A stretch of DNA of 29,283 bases from Lachnoclostridium sp. UBA6558 (GTDB taxonomy: Bacteria; Bacillota; Clostridia; Lachnospirales; Lachnospiraceae). The notes under the pieces are model-generated. The model was not told where the DNA came from, did not search any database, and saw only the letters and a program-made list of their open reading frames with translations. Shown here in pieces: positions 15,082 through 22,951 of the stretch. Made by a program: the position numbers and the translations under genes. The stretch lies in assembly GCA_002434335.1 (NCBI GenBank), contig DJJW01000061.1, positions 1,105 through 30,387 of the forward strand, read 5' to 3'. Position 1 is the first letter of the stretch; each line of letters opens with the position of its first letter.

Positions 15082-16272
15082 ATGAACCACTATTCTCTGT
15101 TAACTAATTATATTACCCTTTTTTTAAGCCTCTTTGTATCTTTACTCATATACATAAAGTACATAGGGAAGCTTGCATTAAATAGTATTCCCTCCTTTGA
15201 AGCAGCTGCTTATGTTATACTTATCTTATTAGGTACAATCCCTCTGCTATTTCATACGACTCAGTCACGATTTCTAAAAATAATACTTCTGATATTTATT
15301 GTTATAGCTACTATTCGTAATCATACAACCTCGCCACTGCTAAATGGACTGGGCATTATATATACTATTTCTCTACCTCTTGACTGGTTTTATTCTTATT
15401 TAGGCTGGTTATATATTCCTTTGTTTAGTATTACAGTAATGGTATATGTATTTGTGTCCATATTGCTGATCGATAATAATAGGAGTATATCGCCCCTGAT
15501 TAAATTCTTATTTCTATCCGCTTTTATTATAGAAATTATAATCCTAATGAATATAAAATTATCCACAACGGGAATGTATAGACCCAAAGAAGGCTTTATT
15601 GCAGAGATCTTTGTATTGTTTAATATTATGGAAGCTCTTTTATATGAAGCATACCTAAAATTAAGAAAAAAAGATGACCTTATTATTTTTCTTAATCAAA
15701 AAAAGCTGGTATTAGCTAAAATTTACACCACCAAAGAAGAAGAATTAAACAGTCAGACCATATATAGTTATATCACACAGCATATGAACGAAAATGAAGA
15801 CGCAACCCATATACTTAATTATATTCAGCTAATCGATATCTCGTGGAAAGTCTTTATCAATTACGCAAATAAGACCAGCCAAAAGCATAATATTAATCTA
15901 TCCTTTGAAATTGGGGATAAGGATTACCATATACTTAATCAAATGGTCCTGACTTCTTTAATGTATACGGTAGAATATCTGAACAGGGAAGCTCAGAATC
16001 AATATTCAAATTACGGAAATATTGAATTAGAGGAGTGCGAAGGAATCATAGCAATTAATGGGTTTGTAAACTGTAATAAAATTCAGGCAGATTATTCAGT
16101 GGAAAGTGAAGTCGATGATTATATGAATAAATATGTTCAGATTGTAGGCGCCGGTCTGAAGAAATACACAGACAATGGAAAAGCCTTTATCCGTTTTACC
16201 ATTCCAATAAGCGGTCTGAATAAATTAGACCGTAATATACTAAAGGCTAACGCCTTAAGACTGCATAATTAA
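15082..16272 (+). CDS. Membrane protein with a degenerate histidine-kinase-like C-terminal half
   Basis: The first ~195 residues of this 396-residue protein contain six or seven hydrophobic helices. A soluble part follows: a helical stretch (KKLVLAKIYTTKEEELN) then a region laid out like a sensor-kinase core (DISWKVFINYANKTSQKHNI near 249-268, a late AFIRFTIPIS strand). A kinase would show an H-box histidine and N and G boxes. Here there is no H-E/D-x-R/N phospho-acceptor, no N-x-x-x-N and no GxGxG. It is therefore either a signalling protein that has lost catalysis or an unrelated membrane protein. The ribosome site is weak (AAGGAAA 15 bases before the ATG). It lies 85 bases after the operon above with no terminator between, so it may be cotranscribed. 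Function unknown. Confidence 0.6.
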   Translation: MNHYSLLTNYITLFLSLFVSLLIYIKYIGKLALNSIPSFEAAAYVILILLGTIPLLFHTTQSRFLKIILLIFIVIATIRNHTTSPLLNGLGIIYTISLPLDWFYSYLGWLYIPLFSITVMVYVFVSILLIDNNRSISPLIKFLFLSAFIIEIIILMNIKLSTTGMYRPKEGFIAEIFVLFNIMEALLYEAYLKLRKKDDLIIFLNQKKLVLAKIYTTKEEELNSQTIYSYITQHMNENEDATHILNYIQLIDISWKVFINYANKTSQKHNINLSFEIGDKDYHILNQMVLTSLMYTVEYLNREAQNQYSNYGNIELEECEGIIAINGFVNCNKIQADYSVESEVDDYMNKYVQIVGAGLKKYTDNGKAFIRFTIPISGLNKLDRNILKANALRLHN

Positions 16273-16340
16273 AACGAAAATAAAATAATTGATTACCTAA
16301 AACAGAGCTTTTTAACTCAATACTTTATATATAAAATAAT

Positions 16341-16380
16341 GAAGGGCAAGACCCGTTATATCGCGATTCTTGCCCTTTAT
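16341..16380. terminator. Bidirectional intrinsic terminator between convergent operons
   Basis: AAGGGCAAGA pairs with TCTTGCCCTT around a GC-containing loop. T-rich sequence (TTTATTTGTATT) follows on the plus strand and ATTATTTTATAT on the minus strand. It lies between the stop codons of the plus-strand membrane gene and the minus-strand HMG-CoA synthase gene. Confidence 0.85.
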
Positions 16381-16385
16381 TTGTA

Positions 16386-17645
16386 TTATATCCACACATA
16401 TTCCCTATGAAATTCATTAATCTGGTCCAGATACAAAAGCTTCTCTTTCCTGTCCATATTAAGCAGCCCAGGAATCACTTCAAAATCAAGTTTTGCATTT
16501 CGCGTACCAAACTTCACAAGATCACTTTGCCTTAGTAAGTTATTATATAAATCCATTGACAGCTTATACCGTGAATCCAACTGCTGTTCAATTGCATATT
16601 TACGCTGAATCCTCTGACCTTCTGCTGTGACCACACCACTGTAGAATTCTGAACAGCACCCCGACCCATAGGAAAAACACCCAATCCGTTTTGGTGTATG
16701 AAAGTTGCCATAATCTATGATACCAAGGAGTGATAAAAATATGGTCGCTCCCATTACATTCCCTACCCTCTGGCAGTATTTCATTCCTGGCATTACCCTT
16801 TCTCTGAAATCCTTTTCAATCTCTGCAGGACTGGATTTTATCAATTTACGCATCATACTGCGGTGGGCACCTTTAACCATACCGCCAAAGGGTGTATGAT
16901 AAGCAAGATATTCAAAGGTATCCTTATAATTCACCCCCTCTACTCTCTTCTGATACGCAAGAAAGGATTGCTCGCAGCAATCCAAATAGGATAAAAGTGA
17001 TAAATCCGAATTCCCAGCCTCACTGTCCGGGATGGGACGGCAGGTATCCATGACTTCAAAGCCATAATAACCGTTAGCACCTGCATCTATTTGAAAAACA
17101 TAAGGTTTTTCACTGACTAATATGGCTGCTGCCCCTGCTCCGGAACTGGGTTCTGCAAAGGACCAGTCAGCCGTTAAAGCCTCCCCTCCGTCCACTGCCA
17201 TAAAACGGGTGATGTCCGTAGCAATTACTAACGCCTTTGCACCTTTTGAACTGCCCGATAAGATAAAATTAATAGCCATCTGAAAACCTGCTGTTCCGGA
17301 ATAACAGGCATTCTTAAGCTCAAACAGACGGCAGTTTCTGCTTAAGCCCAAATAATGATGGATATAGGTACTGATGGATTTACCAAAATCGATACCCGAT
17401 TCCGTACAGGTAATGACCATTTCAATTCGATTTCTCTCGTCTTCACTTAAGGCATCTACAATGGGTTTTGCAGCATTAACGCCATAGGTAATCGGATCCT
17501 CATAGGGTAATACCACTGTTTTTTCTTCCATCAGCAGGTTTTCAAATCTGGTTGTATCCAGCTTGCGATATTCGGCTAATTCCTTGACATTAAGATAAGC
17601 AAGTCCGCTATAAAAATTAATTGCTTCTATTCCGACATTTGTCAT
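16386..17645 (-). CDS. HMG-CoA synthase-like beta-branching enzyme of trans-AT PKS (PksG type)
   Basis: The start is set at the ATG at 17645 (MTNVGIEAINFY) behind GAAAGGGG; eight more codons are open upstream without a site. The 419-residue product has the length and plan of PksG. The catalytic cysteine lies in KNACYSGTAG (Cys114), the glutamate in CTESGIDFGK (Glu82), and a later His lies in AYHTPFGGMVKGAH. This enzyme adds an acetyl-derived carbanion to the beta-keto group of an ACP-bound chain, the first step in placing a methyl branch. It works with ECH1 and ECH2, a donor ACP and a decarboxylating KS. ECH1 is encoded just upstream; the donor ACP, KS and ECH2 are not in the window. A hairpin lies between it and the preceding gene. 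Assignment is firm. Confidence 0.95.
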   Translation of the reverse strand: MTNVGIEAINFYSGLAYLNVKELAEYRKLDTTRFENLLMEEKTVVLPYEDPITYGVNAAKPIVDALSEDERNRIEMVITCTESGIDFGKSISTYIHHYLGLSRNCRLFELKNACYSGTAGFQMAINFILSGSSKGAKALVIATDITRFMAVDGGEALTADWSFAEPSSGAGAAAILVSEKPYVFQIDAGANGYYGFEVMDTCRPIPDSEAGNSDLSLLSYLDCCEQSFLAYQKRVEGVNYKDTFEYLAYHTPFGGMVKGAHRSMMRKLIKSSPAEIEKDFRERVMPGMKYCQRVGNVMGATIFLSLLGIIDYGNFHTPKRIGCFSYGSGCCSEFYSGVVTAEGQRIQRKYAIEQQLDSRYKLSMDLYNNLLRQSDLVKFGTRNAKLDFEVIPGLLNMDRKEKLLYLDQINEFHREYVWI

Positions 17646-17662
17646 TTTAACCCCTTTCGTAA

Positions 17663-17685
17663 ATATCAAATTTTTCGTTTGATAT
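17663..17685 (-). promoter_or_regulatory. Inverted repeat upstream of the HMG-CoA synthase ribosome site
   Basis: ATATCAAA and TTTGATAT form a perfect 8-bp inverted repeat with a seven-base spacer, ending about six bases before the GAAAGGGG ribosome site. It could be a protein operator or an mRNA hairpin that separates expression of the last gene from the rest of the operon. There is no T-run, so it is not a terminator. Confidence 0.45.
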
Positions 17686-17711
17686 TCCTTTATTTCTAGT
17701 ATATAAATATT

Positions 17712-17834
17712 TTACTTCAATCCAATTTCATTTGACTTTCTCTTCCTGCTTTCTCTTCCGGTATCTCTTTCGGTTTTCTTTTCCGGCTTTCTCTCCCGGT
17801 TTTCATTACCGGCTTGCATTTCAGTGGTGTACAT
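17712..17834 (-). CDS. Possible 40-residue highly charged peptide
   Basis: An open frame of 40 codons starts with ATG behind GGGGG (four bases spacing, 17839-17843) and ends in TAA at 17712. The product (starts MYTTEMQAGNENRERKPEKK) is rich in Arg, Lys and Glu and has no hydrophobic segment. It sits between ECH1 and the HMG-CoA synthase on the same strand, nine bases after the ECH1 ribosome-coupled end. Most of it is encoded by a degenerate 13-bp repeat, so an accidental open frame is a real alternative. It matches no family known to me. Confidence 0.35.
   Translation of the reverse strand: MYTTEMQAGNENRERKPEKKTERDTGRESRKRKSNEIGLK
17735..17815 (-). repeat. Degenerate 13-bp tandem repeat after the ECH1 gene
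   Basis: On the minus strand five or six units of the form AAARCCGGRAGAG follow one another, one of them a base short. The array is purine-rich and lies between ECH1 and the HMG-CoA synthase gene. Confidence 0.75.
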
Positions 17835-17848
17835 ATTTCCCCCTTATA

Positions 17849-18610
17849 CTAATTCTCCCAGGGAAACTTCCCCCTTGTGGCAAACTGATAGATCCAGTCT
17901 AGGTTTTGTGGATCCAGGAACATCTTATGATTGGCCTCTAGGGCAGATTCTTTATCCGCTGAAAGCTTGTTATATAATTGGTTCATATATCTTTTATATT
18001 CCTTAATTCCTGACTTTGGCAGCCGTTCCAGCCGTAGTAAATGTCTACGCAGGATCGAATCACTCTTTTCTTCACAGGCATCAACCAACCCCCATTCAAA
18101 AGCTTTGGAGACAGAAACCGGCTGTGTCATGATAGTAAGATAATGTGCCTTCTGAAACCCAATACGCCGAATCAAAAAAGGCAGTACACAGGCAGGAAAA
18201 AGACCGAATAATAGCTCTGATAAACTAAATTCAGCAGTAATATCCGCCAAAACGATATCACTGGCAGCAACAAAACCAATACCACCGGCATTAACCTTTC
18301 CTTTGACATGGGCTATGGTAATATAAGGTCCTGTTGCCAGCTTAGCCCATATTTCATATAGTTTTTCTGAATTGTTCCTACTGGCATTGCTATTCCCTTC
18401 AGAAGAAATCTCCGCAAAATCTGCTCCGAAGCAAAATACCTCGGGCAGCCCTTCCAATACAATAATATTGACCCGGTCTTCACACTGTGTCAGCACCTCA
18501 TATAATTCCTCTACCATCAGTGTATTAATGGCATTTTTTGCATCAGGCCTGTATAACTGGATAAAACAGCGCTTATCATTCCATTGCACTCTGAGTGTCT
18601 GATAGTTCAT
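17849..18610 (-). CDS. Enoyl-CoA hydratase/isomerase, beta-branching dehydratase ECH1 (PksH type)
   Basis: The start is set at the ATG at 18610 (MNYQTLRVQW) behind AGGAGGAG; 13 more codons are open upstream. The 253-residue product closely follows PksH of the bacillaene locus. It has VVLEGLPEVFCFGADF-like sequence (here IIVLEGLPEVFCFGADF), then KVNAGGIGFVAASDIVLAD, then LSELLFGLFPACVLPFLI. These are crotonase oxyanion-hole segments. ECH1 dehydrates HMG-ACP to 3-methylglutaconyl-ACP, the step after the HMG-CoA synthase encoded next. Its first 35 bases overlap the end of the glycosyltransferase gene, so the two are translationally linked. No ECH2 (decarboxylase) partner is in the window. Assignment as ECH1 rather than ECH2 rests on these near-identical motifs. 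Confidence 0.92.
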   Translation of the reverse strand: MNYQTLRVQWNDKRCFIQLYRPDAKNAINTLMVEELYEVLTQCEDRVNIIVLEGLPEVFCFGADFAEISSEGNSNASRNNSEKLYEIWAKLATGPYITIAHVKGKVNAGGIGFVAASDIVLADITAEFSLSELLFGLFPACVLPFLIRRIGFQKAHYLTIMTQPVSVSKAFEWGLVDACEEKSDSILRRHLLRLERLPKSGIKEYKRYMNQLYNKLSADKESALEANHKMFLDPQNLDWIYQFATRGKFPWEN

Positions 18611-19868
18611 ATACTCCTCCTGCAATGGTATCATGTAATACTTCTTCAATAGTTTCTACTGCTTTCTTTATTCCCGCACGGTCAATTTGCCTTAATTCTC
18701 TGCCAATCCAGGCACAGTTATTAAGGATTTCTTTATTACTTATAGCTTCTTTAATAGCTGCGGCTAATTTTTTGCTTGTTAATTTGGAACGGCTTACTGC
18801 CTTTGGTATTAAATGCTTTTTGTATAATAATGCTCCTTGATAATAGTGATCCAGCAGATGAGGGATCAGAACCTGAGGCACACCGGCCCAGGCCGCTGTA
18901 TATACCGTACCGGCTCCCCCATGATGGACTACGGCAGCTACTTTGGGAAACAGCTTATAATGGGGTACGTATCCAATCATATAAGTGTTTTTCTTGTCGA
19001 CGTTTGTGCAAAGCTCTGCCCAGCCTTTTGAAATAATAGCTCTTACTCCTAAAGTATTGATGGTTTCTTCAATTATCCTGCTGGTTTCCTTGGGATTTGA
19101 ATCAGTCATACTGCCAAAGCCTATGTATACCGGCGGAGGACCGCTTTCCAGAAATTCAATTAATCCTGGTTCCATCTCTTCTTCTATTACTTCCGGTACA
19201 TGCCACAGCCCGGTTTGGATATAATTAAACCGGTAATCCGGTACTTTATCCAGCACCTCATTTACTGCAATAATACAGGTTTTAAAGCTGCCGATTATAT
19301 GGTCATAAATATCTTTGATAGGCTTTAGTCCAAGCTTATCCCTCTGTTTATTTATAATACCGACCAGGGATAAATTGATAAAGGAGTTAACAATACGCCA
19401 TAACACCTTATTTAGCCACTTGGGTAAATTCTGCCAGGGGATTACTGTAGGCGGATAGTCTGAAGAGGGCATAAACTGTGTCACCAGGTTAAGGAACACA
19501 AAGGGTATCCCATATTTTTCTGCAATTGAGGGTACTGCAAAAGGTTCGCCGCTTCCAACGATTAAATCCATGTCTTTTATACTGTTTTCTAATTCAAACT
19601 GTCCGCCGATAATATCGTGCAGGGTTTTCTTAACCGCTTTTAGCAGGCGGACAGGATGCCCCATGTATCCGTTTAAATTGCCGATCAGACCATTAATATC
19701 ACAGCCGGAGGAACAAAAGCTTAAACCATAGCTGGTTATCCAGGCCTTTTCATTGGGGGGAGCGCACAGAATTACTTCGTGACCGGCATTTTGCAGCTCA
19801 ATTGCCAAGGCAAGTAAGGGGCGTACTTCACCATGTGTACCCACAACGGTGATCGCTATTTTTCCCAT
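18576..19868 (-). CDS. GT1-family glycosyltransferase (macrolide/antibiotic type)
   Basis: This 430-residue glycosyltransferase has the GT-B fold of UGT/MGT enzymes that decorate natural products. The N-terminal acceptor domain begins MGKIAITVVGTHGEVRPLLAL, a typical first strand and loop with the histidine near residue 12. The C-terminal donor domain has VYIGFGSMTD and the nucleotide-sugar signature VVHHGGAGTVYTAAWAGVPQV (about residues 320-340) followed by the DHYYQG donor loop. It moves a sugar from a nucleotide donor, most likely to the polyketide or its carrier. Such genes serve either tailoring or self-protection by glucosylation. Two neighbours (HIT and HAD proteins) could supply a sugar nucleotide. 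It is 236 bases after the HAD gene and overlaps ECH1 by 35 bases. Confidence 0.93.
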   Translation of the reverse strand: MGKIAITVVGTHGEVRPLLALAIELQNAGHEVILCAPPNEKAWITSYGLSFCSSGCDINGLIGNLNGYMGHPVRLLKAVKKTLHDIIGGQFELENSIKDMDLIVGSGEPFAVPSIAEKYGIPFVFLNLVTQFMPSSDYPPTVIPWQNLPKWLNKVLWRIVNSFINLSLVGIINKQRDKLGLKPIKDIYDHIIGSFKTCIIAVNEVLDKVPDYRFNYIQTGLWHVPEVIEEEMEPGLIEFLESGPPPVYIGFGSMTDSNPKETSRIIEETINTLGVRAIISKGWAELCTNVDKKNTYMIGYVPHYKLFPKVAAVVHHGGAGTVYTAAWAGVPQVLIPHLLDHYYQGALLYKKHLIPKAVSRSKLTSKKLAAAIKEAISNKEILNNCAWIGRELRQIDRAGIKKAVETIEEVLHDTIAGGVYELSDTQSAME

Positions 19869-20028
19869 AAAAATTTCCTTCTTTCTATCTTTTTGATTTT
19901 TACTATTCGTAAGGTGAATCTGAAATCTTATTAAACCGTTCTGTAAGGCCTATCTTGGAATATTCTATTCTGCTTTGTAATTATTCTTCTTTGCTATTAT
20001 TCTGCTATGCTATTATTTTTTTACAATT

Positions 20029-20108
20029 ATTCTGCACTGCAATTACTTTGAGTTACAAATATTCTGCACTGCAATTTTTTGAGTTACAATATTCTGTGCT
20101 GCAATTAT
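20029..20108 (-). repeat. Tandem repeat of about 30 bp after and across the HAD gene stop codon
   Basis: Units at 20029-20060 (32 bases), 20061-20090 (30) and a partial one from 20091 share ATTCTGCACTGCAATT and GAGTTACAA on the plus strand. The last unit runs into the stop codon of the HAD gene, whose end (GCAGAATAA on the minus strand) is itself part of the unit. Shorter, more decayed copies of TTCTGCTWTG continue to about 19965. Confidence 0.8.
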
Positions 20109-20755
20109 TCTGCCTCTTCAAAATCCCGAACCAGATATGGAAAATCAGTACAATAATACGGACCGCTTAATTCTATGTTATTCACAATAATCACATCCAG
20201 TTCTGCCTGCTTTGCTGCCAGAGAGCCACTAAGAGAGTCTTCTATAACGATGGCTTCGCCAGGTTGCATATTGGCCAGTTGTAGAGCCCTCAGATAGATT
20301 TCCGGTGAAGGTTTTGCTTTTTCAACGTCATCCCCGGTTATAATGTATTGAAACTCCTCATATATACCCAATTTATTCAGGGCTAAGGTTACTCCCGCTC
20401 TGGACGAGGAGGTAGCTACAGACAGTATCTTGCCCTTATTTCTTAAAAGTCTGATAAATGGTATCGCCCCTTCATAAGCCTCTAATTTCTGGGTGATTAA
20501 CTTCCTTACCAGCCTTTGCTTCCTGTCTGTAAAGTCCTCTATTTCTCTTTCGGTATATGAGATAGCCTTTGACTGGAAGAACTCCTTAAATACTTCCTTG
20601 GTCTTCCTGCCCATATAGAGTTCATAATGAAAATCAGATATTCCCAGGGGGTTCAATACCTCCTCAAAAGCAGCACTGTGCAGGCGGTTTGTATCGGCTA
20701 TGGTTCCATCGAAATCAAAAATTACATATTTTATATCATCCCACTTTAATTTCAT
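20105..20755 (-). CDS. HAD-superfamily phosphatase / beta-phosphoglucomutase-like protein
   Basis: This 216-residue protein has all four HAD motifs: DFDGTIADT (nucleophile Asp14 and acid Asp16), SVATSSSRAG, KAKPSPEIY and VIEDSLSGSLAA. A helical cap lies between motifs I and II, as in subfamily IA, which includes beta-phosphoglucomutase and phosphoglycolate or sugar phosphatases. It begins 20 bases inside the end of the CofD-like gene, a tight overlap that implies joint translation. In this setting it could isomerise or dephosphorylate a sugar phosphate made or used by the neighbouring HIT-type enzyme, or remove a phosphate protecting group from the product. The choice between mutase and phosphatase cannot be made from motifs alone. 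A short array of repeats follows its stop. Confidence 0.9.
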   Translation of the reverse strand: MKLKWDDIKYVIFDFDGTIADTNRLHSAAFEEVLNPLGISDFHYELYMGRKTKEVFKEFFQSKAISYTEREIEDFTDRKQRLVRKLITQKLEAYEGAIPFIRLLRNKGKILSVATSSSRAGVTLALNKLGIYEEFQYIITGDDVEKAKPSPEIYLRALQLANMQPGEAIVIEDSLSGSLAAKQAELDVIIVNNIELSGPYYCTDFPYLVRDFEEAE

Positions 20756-21992
20756 AGGTTAATTCCTTAAAGAACCGGTTGTAGTAGATATCTTTTATGG
20801 TTGCAACGGTGCTTACGGCATCATGCTTGCCCAAATCTGTGGGGGATTCATAACTGCCATAAACAATATTAATCGGTAGTTTTTCCAGCTTCGGAAAATC
20901 ATTCTCCACATAGCGAATTTCCTCTTTCGTATCGGAGCGGGAGGTATTTACCAGGGCTACATGGATAAAATCAGAAAGAGGAAGTTTTAATCTGGCATTT
21001 CTGGTCAGATATCGATAGGCACTGGTCAGGAATTCACTGGCGGTATAATCAGGCGTTTCATAATCCTCACCGATATTACAGATAAACACTTTTAGTGCCT
21101 TGGTATTCGAGTAGATGGCTTCCGGTATCCCCATGGTCATATAGCTTGGGAAGAGGGAAGAGTGTTGGGTACCTGGCGCATAAATGATAATGTCGGCATT
21201 GGTAATTGTCTGTATTGCTTCAGGGGTTCCATACACATAACTCTGTATCCTGGAAAGATAATCAAGCTTTTCTCTGGTTGTCGTAAATTTGCTTTCTATC
21301 AGTTCTTTATCCAGGTATTCATCAATCAGGAAGATATCCTTGATTCTGTCACTGGAACGAAGTTCAACAATTTCGGCTTCATCATAGCAGATAATACCAT
21401 TTTCTCTGATACCCACTAACTTTTTGTTTTCCAGATTAGTTGGTACAACATCACCACGTACATGGAGAAGAAGATTAAACAGGTTGATGGTTTTATTAAA
21501 GTCCTTATCCAGGATTTCATAAGCACCTGCATATAAGCAATTGGATAACGAACAATCAGAAAAGTTAAATTCTCTGCCCTGTACTTTCTCATATATCCCA
21601 AGTGAGGTTAAAAACTGACTCAACAGCTTTTTGATCAGACACTCAAGATTACTGTCATTAATCATAATATTGTCAATTCTGTTACTGTTCCCGTTAACAA
21701 AAGAACTTAAGATATGGATGCATTGTTCATGCTTGATATCTTCCGGAAAACGGTACTTAAATATTTCCGACCAGATTTTGTAATTCTCAAAATTGGGAGA
21801 CATAAGGTTCTCTTGATTCTTTCTTATATCGGAGGGACCCAGCATATTAAAAAAATCACGGATCTCACCTGTGGATTTCCCGTCATCGTATGCATTAACA
21901 ATCAGTGATAACCTTAAGGTTTCATCCTTTACCAACTCCTTTACTAATGTGTTAGATCCTCTGCCGCCTGAAAATACCGCTACCTTTAACAT
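20736..21992 (-). CDS. CofD/YvcK-like protein, enlarged
   Basis: This 418-residue protein has the fold signature of 2-phospho-L-lactate transferase CofD and gluconeogenesis factor YvcK. MLKVAVFSGGRGSNTL is the nucleotide loop; YDDGKSTGEIRDFF and GPSDIRKN match the usual DDGGSSG and PGDLR segments; APGTQHSSLFPSYMTMGI matches GPGS...P...GI. DDGGS has become DDGKS. At 418 residues it is about 100 longer than YvcK, with extra sequence around residues 95-190. CofD moves a phospho-acyl group from a nucleotide diphosphate donor; YvcK binds UDP-sugars. Its start codon is covered by the end of the HIT-type gene (seven bases overlap) with AAAGGAGG within it, and the HAD gene overlaps its end. No F420 pathway is visible, so it likely handles another nucleotide-activated compound. 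The role is open. Confidence 0.85.
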   Translation of the reverse strand: MLKVAVFSGGRGSNTLVKELVKDETLRLSLIVNAYDDGKSTGEIRDFFNMLGPSDIRKNQENLMSPNFENYKIWSEIFKYRFPEDIKHEQCIHILSSFVNGNSNRIDNIMINDSNLECLIKKLLSQFLTSLGIYEKVQGREFNFSDCSLSNCLYAGAYEILDKDFNKTINLFNLLLHVRGDVVPTNLENKKLVGIRENGIICYDEAEIVELRSSDRIKDIFLIDEYLDKELIESKFTTTREKLDYLSRIQSYVYGTPEAIQTITNADIIIYAPGTQHSSLFPSYMTMGIPEAIYSNTKALKVFICNIGEDYETPDYTASEFLTSAYRYLTRNARLKLPLSDFIHVALVNTSRSDTKEEIRYVENDFPKLEKLPINIVYGSYESPTDLGKHDAVSTVATIKDIYYNRFFKELTYEIKVG

Positions 21993-22879
21993 AATAATCC
22001 TCCTTTAAATTGTAAATTGATTTGTAAAAAGCTATTAATATCATTTTGGCTATAGGTTACTTCCTCGATAATGCTTAATAAGGTCTCATACTGAACCCCC
22101 TCAAAGGGATTATCCGGAGTAAGGGGTGCTGTAATCAAAAAATGGCCGCTTAGCTCCAACCCCCCCACCATGGAATCTATTGCACCGGATACTTCCTTTC
22201 TTCTCGGTACAAATAATATTTTGTCTTCCCAAAAAAGAATCGAAAACAGAGGTGTTTCGCTTAACATTCCATTTTTTTTGATTGTTATAAAGGTTTCCGA
22301 ATTGGTAAGCTCCTTAATAAGGTCAAATAACAGCTTGCACCTTTGCTTCGCCTTACCGGTAATAAGCAGGTTTCCACCCGGATAGTTTGGGATAGTTCCT
22401 AAATGATTGTCCATAAACTTGCAGGGTAATTTCTCAAGATGAAAGGGCTCAAACAGTACCTGGGTATGAAAATGATTTAAGGTAGCTGCGGTTCCAACAA
22501 GATTTAAGAAAGCCCTGAAACCATGGCGTTCCACCAAGCTGGTCACTTCATAGATTTCCTCATAAGCTAATTCATTTTGAGGGTGATATTCTCTGGAACA
22601 TAAAATACTGTGATATCTGGTTACCGGCCTGTTGTTTGCCAGCAGCACCAAGTTTTCAAATTCATATAAGCAATCCTTCCTGTTCCAGATTTCAGTACCT
22701 AAAGGAAACTCTTGATTTTTGTCCCCCTGAAACCGCTTAGCCCTTTCCGGTGCATATTCAAGGGTTAATGGAAAGCTTTCACTGCGTAAGTTAGTTTCTT
22801 TGTTCTCCTTTGGATAATAGTGTATTAACCCCTCTTTCCATAACTTATCCCAGTTATCCTTAACCTCTTCAACAGACAT
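21986..22879 (-). CDS. HIT/GalT-superfamily nucleotidyltransferase or phosphorylase (GDP-L-galactose phosphorylase-like)
   Basis: This 297-residue protein carries the HIT-superfamily active motif as LNHFHTQVLFE (about residues 132-142), giving H-x-H-x-Q. A second strand-rich half (GNLLITGK, FSILFWEDKILFVPRR) is laid out like GalT, Ap4A phosphorylase and VTC2-type GDP-hexose phosphorylases. Such enzymes pass a nucleotidyl group through the motif histidine between sugar phosphates, phosphate or pyrophosphate. Length fits a two-domain phosphorylase rather than a small HIT hydrolase. It starts with AAGGAGG seven bases before the ATG, 105 bases after the PKS, and overlaps the CofD-like gene. With that gene, the HAD protein and the glycosyltransferase it could form a sugar- or phosphate-activation module. 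The exact substrates are unknown. Confidence 0.8.
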   Translation of the reverse strand: MSVEEVKDNWDKLWKEGLIHYYPKENKETNLRSESFPLTLEYAPERAKRFQGDKNQEFPLGTEIWNRKDCLYEFENLVLLANNRPVTRYHSILCSREYHPQNELAYEEIYEVTSLVERHGFRAFLNLVGTAATLNHFHTQVLFEPFHLEKLPCKFMDNHLGTIPNYPGGNLLITGKAKQRCKLLFDLIKELTNSETFITIKKNGMLSETPLFSILFWEDKILFVPRRKEVSGAIDSMVGGLELSGHFLITAPLTPDNPFEGVQYETLLSIIEEVTYSQNDINSFLQINLQFKGGLLC

Positions 22880-22951
22880 AACCCACCTCCTTACAGTTGT
22901 TACTGTTGATTACCTTCCTTGTAATTTTCTAAAATCATGGAATTGCATTAT

